From Kiritimatiellia bacterium (GTDB taxonomy: Bacteria; Verrucomicrobiota; Kiritimatiellia; RFP12; UBA1067), in assembly GCA_017936245.1 (NCBI GenBank), contig JAGBFY010000552.1:1-5345 (forward strand): a DNA stretch of 5,345 nucleotides, written 5' to 3'. Positions 3,496-5,345 of this stretch are shown one piece after another. Each line of letters opens with the position of its first letter. The stretch's first letter is position 1. A model generated the notes under the pieces. The model was given only the letters and a program-made list of their open reading frames with translations. It searched no databases and was not told the DNA's origin. A program made the translations under genes and the position numbers.

Positions 3496-4941
3496 TCATT
3501 CCGCCACTTCCCAGTATCCACCCTTGGTCGGGCCGACACGACGAATCATTCCTGCCTCTTTCAAGGCTGCAATGGTTTTATAGACACCGCTTGTTGAAAG
3601 TCGGGTCTTTCGGCAAAGTTCAACAATCGTCACATGACCGTTAGCCTTTATCGCACGAATGATGATCCTTGCGTTTCGTCCTTCCGTTAAGGTTGTTGAG
3701 ATGGGATTGTTGGACACTTCGGCATCCCCACCCGCTCCATTTGCATTGATTCCGGTCACGGGCTGCAATTCATGTGTCTCGTAATTCAAGTTTGGAAGGA
3801 TGACATGGAATTCAGACGAGGAAGAACGAAACTGCGGCAAGATTGACCGCCCCCGCTTCTCTGACTCGAACTGATACGCATCAAGAATCTTGCCGAATCC
3901 GCTGCCGCGACGCTCCATGAGCGAGAGACGCTGAAACAAATCGGCTATAACTGGATTGCGGCGCTTTGAAGCGACGGCACGAGTATCAAGCGACTGAATA
4001 AACTCTCCGCTAACCATTCCGCCAGGCGAATACACTTCCAGCCTGTCATCAAACATGTCGATGTGGACTTCGCTTCCGATTTCAAGATAGTCACGATGTA
4101 TAAGGCCATTCACAATAGCCTCTTCCACGGCGGCGGATGGATATTCCGGATATTCAACTCGTCCGCTGCCGTCTTCCATTTTCCGCCACTTTGTCTTTGA
4201 GTTTACCTTCACAAATCCTTTAGCGGCATCAAGGAGATTGAGCAACCCACCCGAAAACTCATCATCGTCCAACGCTTCCATCACTCCGTTCGACTTCGTA
4301 AGCCCGTTCCATCGCGTGCAGAACACACGCGAATGACGAACGGGAGACTTATCCGCGAGAAGCGCACCCGCATTGGTCAACAATCCTCCACCCTCCACAA
4401 GACCGAATGAGTCAAAATCACTTTCCACAAACTCCAGCTTCGTCCTTGAGAAATATTCAGCCCGCAACGTCTCAAAGGCGAAGTTCGCCCGCTTGTGACT
4501 CGACGTCAACGAATCCCAGGAACGTTTCTCTCCCTTGAGGACAAGTCGTTTGAGGTCTATTGAGTTTGCTTTTACGCTTTCGTTACCAATTCTTATATAC
4601 GCATCGCGATGACCTTTGATAAACACGTAATACGGTGTCTCGGTTCCGGCATTGACCGAGACCATGACGAACTTACGACCATCCTCCTCGTGAAGTGACA
4701 AGGTGAATTCCGGAACGGGATCCATCAGACACTTGATCATTTCGCTGATATCTTCTGCATCGCGCTCGGCATTTTCAAGTCCAACAAGATTACCGTCATT
4801 ATCCACACCATACAACAACACGCCACCAAAGGTATTTGCGAACGCACTGATACTCTTGAGCCAACTCAACGGTTCTTTTCGCTCGAGCATCAATTTCTTG
4901 TCGTAGGCAGTCGCCTCACCTATGTATTTCGACATATCCAT
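3496..4941 (-). CDS. AlbA_2 / GHKL-fold / winged-helix predicted transcriptional regulator
   Basis: With ATG 4941 as start the protein has 481 residues. An AlbA_2 (Schlafen-type) domain spans about 8-130, with SAFANTFGG at 32-40 and AYIRIGNESV at 114-123. A middle region contains LTNAGALLAD (188-197). A GHKL-like domain formerly called the RecG C-terminal region (HATPase_c_4) follows, with the N-box-like VEEAIVNGLIHRDY (272-285), DDRLEVYSPGG (298-308) and ERRGSGF (343-349). A winged helix spans about 421-481 (VELCRKTRLSTSGVYKTIAA). I recognise this as a family common in gut bacteria and annotated as putative DNA-binding or RecG-like protein. Its targets are mostly unknown and a helicase role is unlikely. 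A GTG at 4971 would add ten residues, but it lies at or upstream of the expected transcription start. Homologues, as I recall, begin near MDLSKYIGEAT, which supports 4941 (or 4935). It is complete and intact. Confidence 0.85.
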   Translation of the reverse strand: MDMSKYIGEATAYDKKLMLERKEPLSWLKSISAFANTFGGVLLYGVDNDGNLVGLENAERDAEDISEMIKCLMDPVPEFTLSLHEEDGRKFVMVSVNAGTETPYYVFIKGHRDAYIRIGNESVKANSIDLKRLVLKGEKRSWDSLTSSHKRANFAFETLRAEYFSRTKLEFVESDFDSFGLVEGGGLLTNAGALLADKSPVRHSRVFCTRWNGLTKSNGVMEALDDDEFSGGLLNLLDAAKGFVKVNSKTKWRKMEDGSGRVEYPEYPSAAVEEAIVNGLIHRDYLEIGSEVHIDMFDDRLEVYSPGGMVSGEFIQSLDTRAVASKRRNPVIADLFQRLSLMERRGSGFGKILDAYQFESEKRGRSILPQFRSSSSEFHVILPNLNYETHELQPVTGINANGAGGDAEVSNNPISTTLTEGRNARIIIRAIKANGHVTIVELCRKTRLSTSGVYKTIAALKEAGMIRRVGPTKGGYWEVAE

Positions 4942-4975
4942 AATATCAAATAGACCTTTCAAAAATGGCACCTGT

Positions 4976-5004
4976 ATTATAGCCTATCCCGGACAAAATA
5001 TCAA
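4976..5004 (-). promoter_or_regulatory. Near-consensus sigma-70 promoter of the AlbA_2 gene
   Basis: On the minus strand TTGATA (4999-5004) and TATAAT (4976-4981) are separated by exactly 17 nt. Transcription should start near 4969, about 28 nt before ATG 4941, with GAAAGG in the leader. This is the strongest promoter in the window and decides against the GTG start at 4971. Confidence 0.75.
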
Positions 5005-5020
5005 GACGAACGGGTGATAT

Positions 5021-5113
5021 TTCTTTATTACTTTCTTTATTACTTTCTTTTATACTTTCTATGCACTTTCTTTATTACTTTCTTTTACACTTTCTATGCG
5101 CTTTCTTTATCAC
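5021..5113. repeat. 35-bp tandem repeat, about 2.6 copies
   Basis: Two adjacent 35-bp units, 5030-5064 and 5065-5099, differ at a single base (TATAC against CACAC context). A partial third unit follows to about 5113, and partial sequence precedes from 5021. Each unit contains three ACTTTCT-type heptamers 11-12 nt apart, so a shorter internal period is visible. It lies just upstream of the AlbA_2 promoter and includes the stop codon of the gene to the right. Confidence 0.8.
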
Positions 5114-5345
5114 TCCCACGGTCTTCACATGGTTGCGGAAGATACCGCAGAAGCTGACTAGTCGGCGATATTTTCGTCCCGTCGCGCTGTTCGTCGAGCC
5201 GCTTCCTACGGTGGGCGGATTCGAGGCTTTGGGTGGAGTGGATGATGCGGCGGAATGCCGACACGCTGTCGATTCCGATATTCTCGAGTTCGTGACGGTA
5301 GCGGTTGTACGCCGCCTCATGGGTCATGCGCGTATTGAGCGAATA
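5094..5345 (-). CDS. C-terminal part of an unrecognised protein
   Basis: The minus frame is open from the window edge to TAG at 5094-5096, giving 83 residues. The first ~56 (YSLNTRMTHEAAYNRYRHEL onward through IHSTQSLESAHRRKRLDEQRDG) are helical-looking, charged and use GC-ending codons consistently, so this part is clearly coding. The last ~27 residues (from TKISPTSQLLRYLPQP) look less protein-like, and the stop falls inside the tandem repeat. An overlapping frame (5075-5320) has a basic tail there (VSFCGIFRNHVKTVGVIKKA), so a frameshift near 5180 or a repeat-generated C-terminus is possible. An internal ATG at 5327 has no ribosome site, so the gene probably starts outside the window. I cannot name a family. 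Confidence 0.6.
   Translation of the reverse strand, partial: YSLNTRMTHEAAYNRYRHELENIGIDSVSAFRRIIHSTQSLESAHRRKRLDEQRDGTKISPTSQLLRYLPQPCEDRGSDKESA

Noticed and set aside
5021..5113. Replication iterons
   Set aside because: There is no replication initiator gene in view and the units are simple CTTT-rich repeats; nothing else suggests an origin.

Overview
The window looks like a chromosomal segment from a Gram-negative bacterium. A protein ending in Phe with beta-strand-like segments suggests an outer membrane. Repeat-rich intergenic DNA, strong TATAAT promoters and a gut-type AlbA_2 regulator would fit a PVC-group (Verrucomicrobiota, Kiritimatiellota or Lentisphaerota) gut bacterium, but that placement is an impression and not demonstrated. 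The left part and the extreme right are visibly GC-richer than the centre.

Left block (1-1860, all minus strand): an extended -10 promoter near 1840-1848 reads leftward through one or two very small overlapping ORFs (1646-1813, 1623-1757), then a classical WCGPC thioredoxin (1284-1595) and a predicted outer-membrane beta-barrel protein (458-1252). Next is the N-terminal 129 codons of an NhaC-type Na+/H+ antiporter, cut by the window edge. The antiporter also has its own promoter-like sequence lying across its start codon.

Middle block (1860-3495): two repeat-rich gene-free stretches (about 1860-2222 and 2973-3495) flank a small accessory cassette on the plus strand. The cassette has a perfect 13-bp inverted repeat, a promoter, an AbiEi-type antitoxin (2339-2869), and an overlapping ORF resembling the first ~37 residues of an AbiEii-type nucleotidyltransferase toxin that then stops (2841-2972). 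It therefore looks like a type IV toxin-antitoxin module whose toxin has been lost. Both flanks carry the same two repeat families in the same order: a 25-nt palindrome with an invariant CGGA core (five copies in all) and a TTTTGAAGGG hairpin.

Right block (3496-5345, minus strand): a full-length AlbA_2/GHKL-fold/winged-helix predicted regulator (3496-4941) has a near-consensus promoter (TTGATA-N17-TATAAT). Upstream lie a 35-bp tandem repeat (about 5021-5113) and the C-terminal end of an unrecognised protein (5094-5345).

The most interesting items are the decayed AbiE module with a candidate autoregulatory operator, the CGGA palindrome family flanking it, and the tiny Cys-Cys ORF just upstream of thioredoxin. 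I do not see a demonstrably new multi-gene system.
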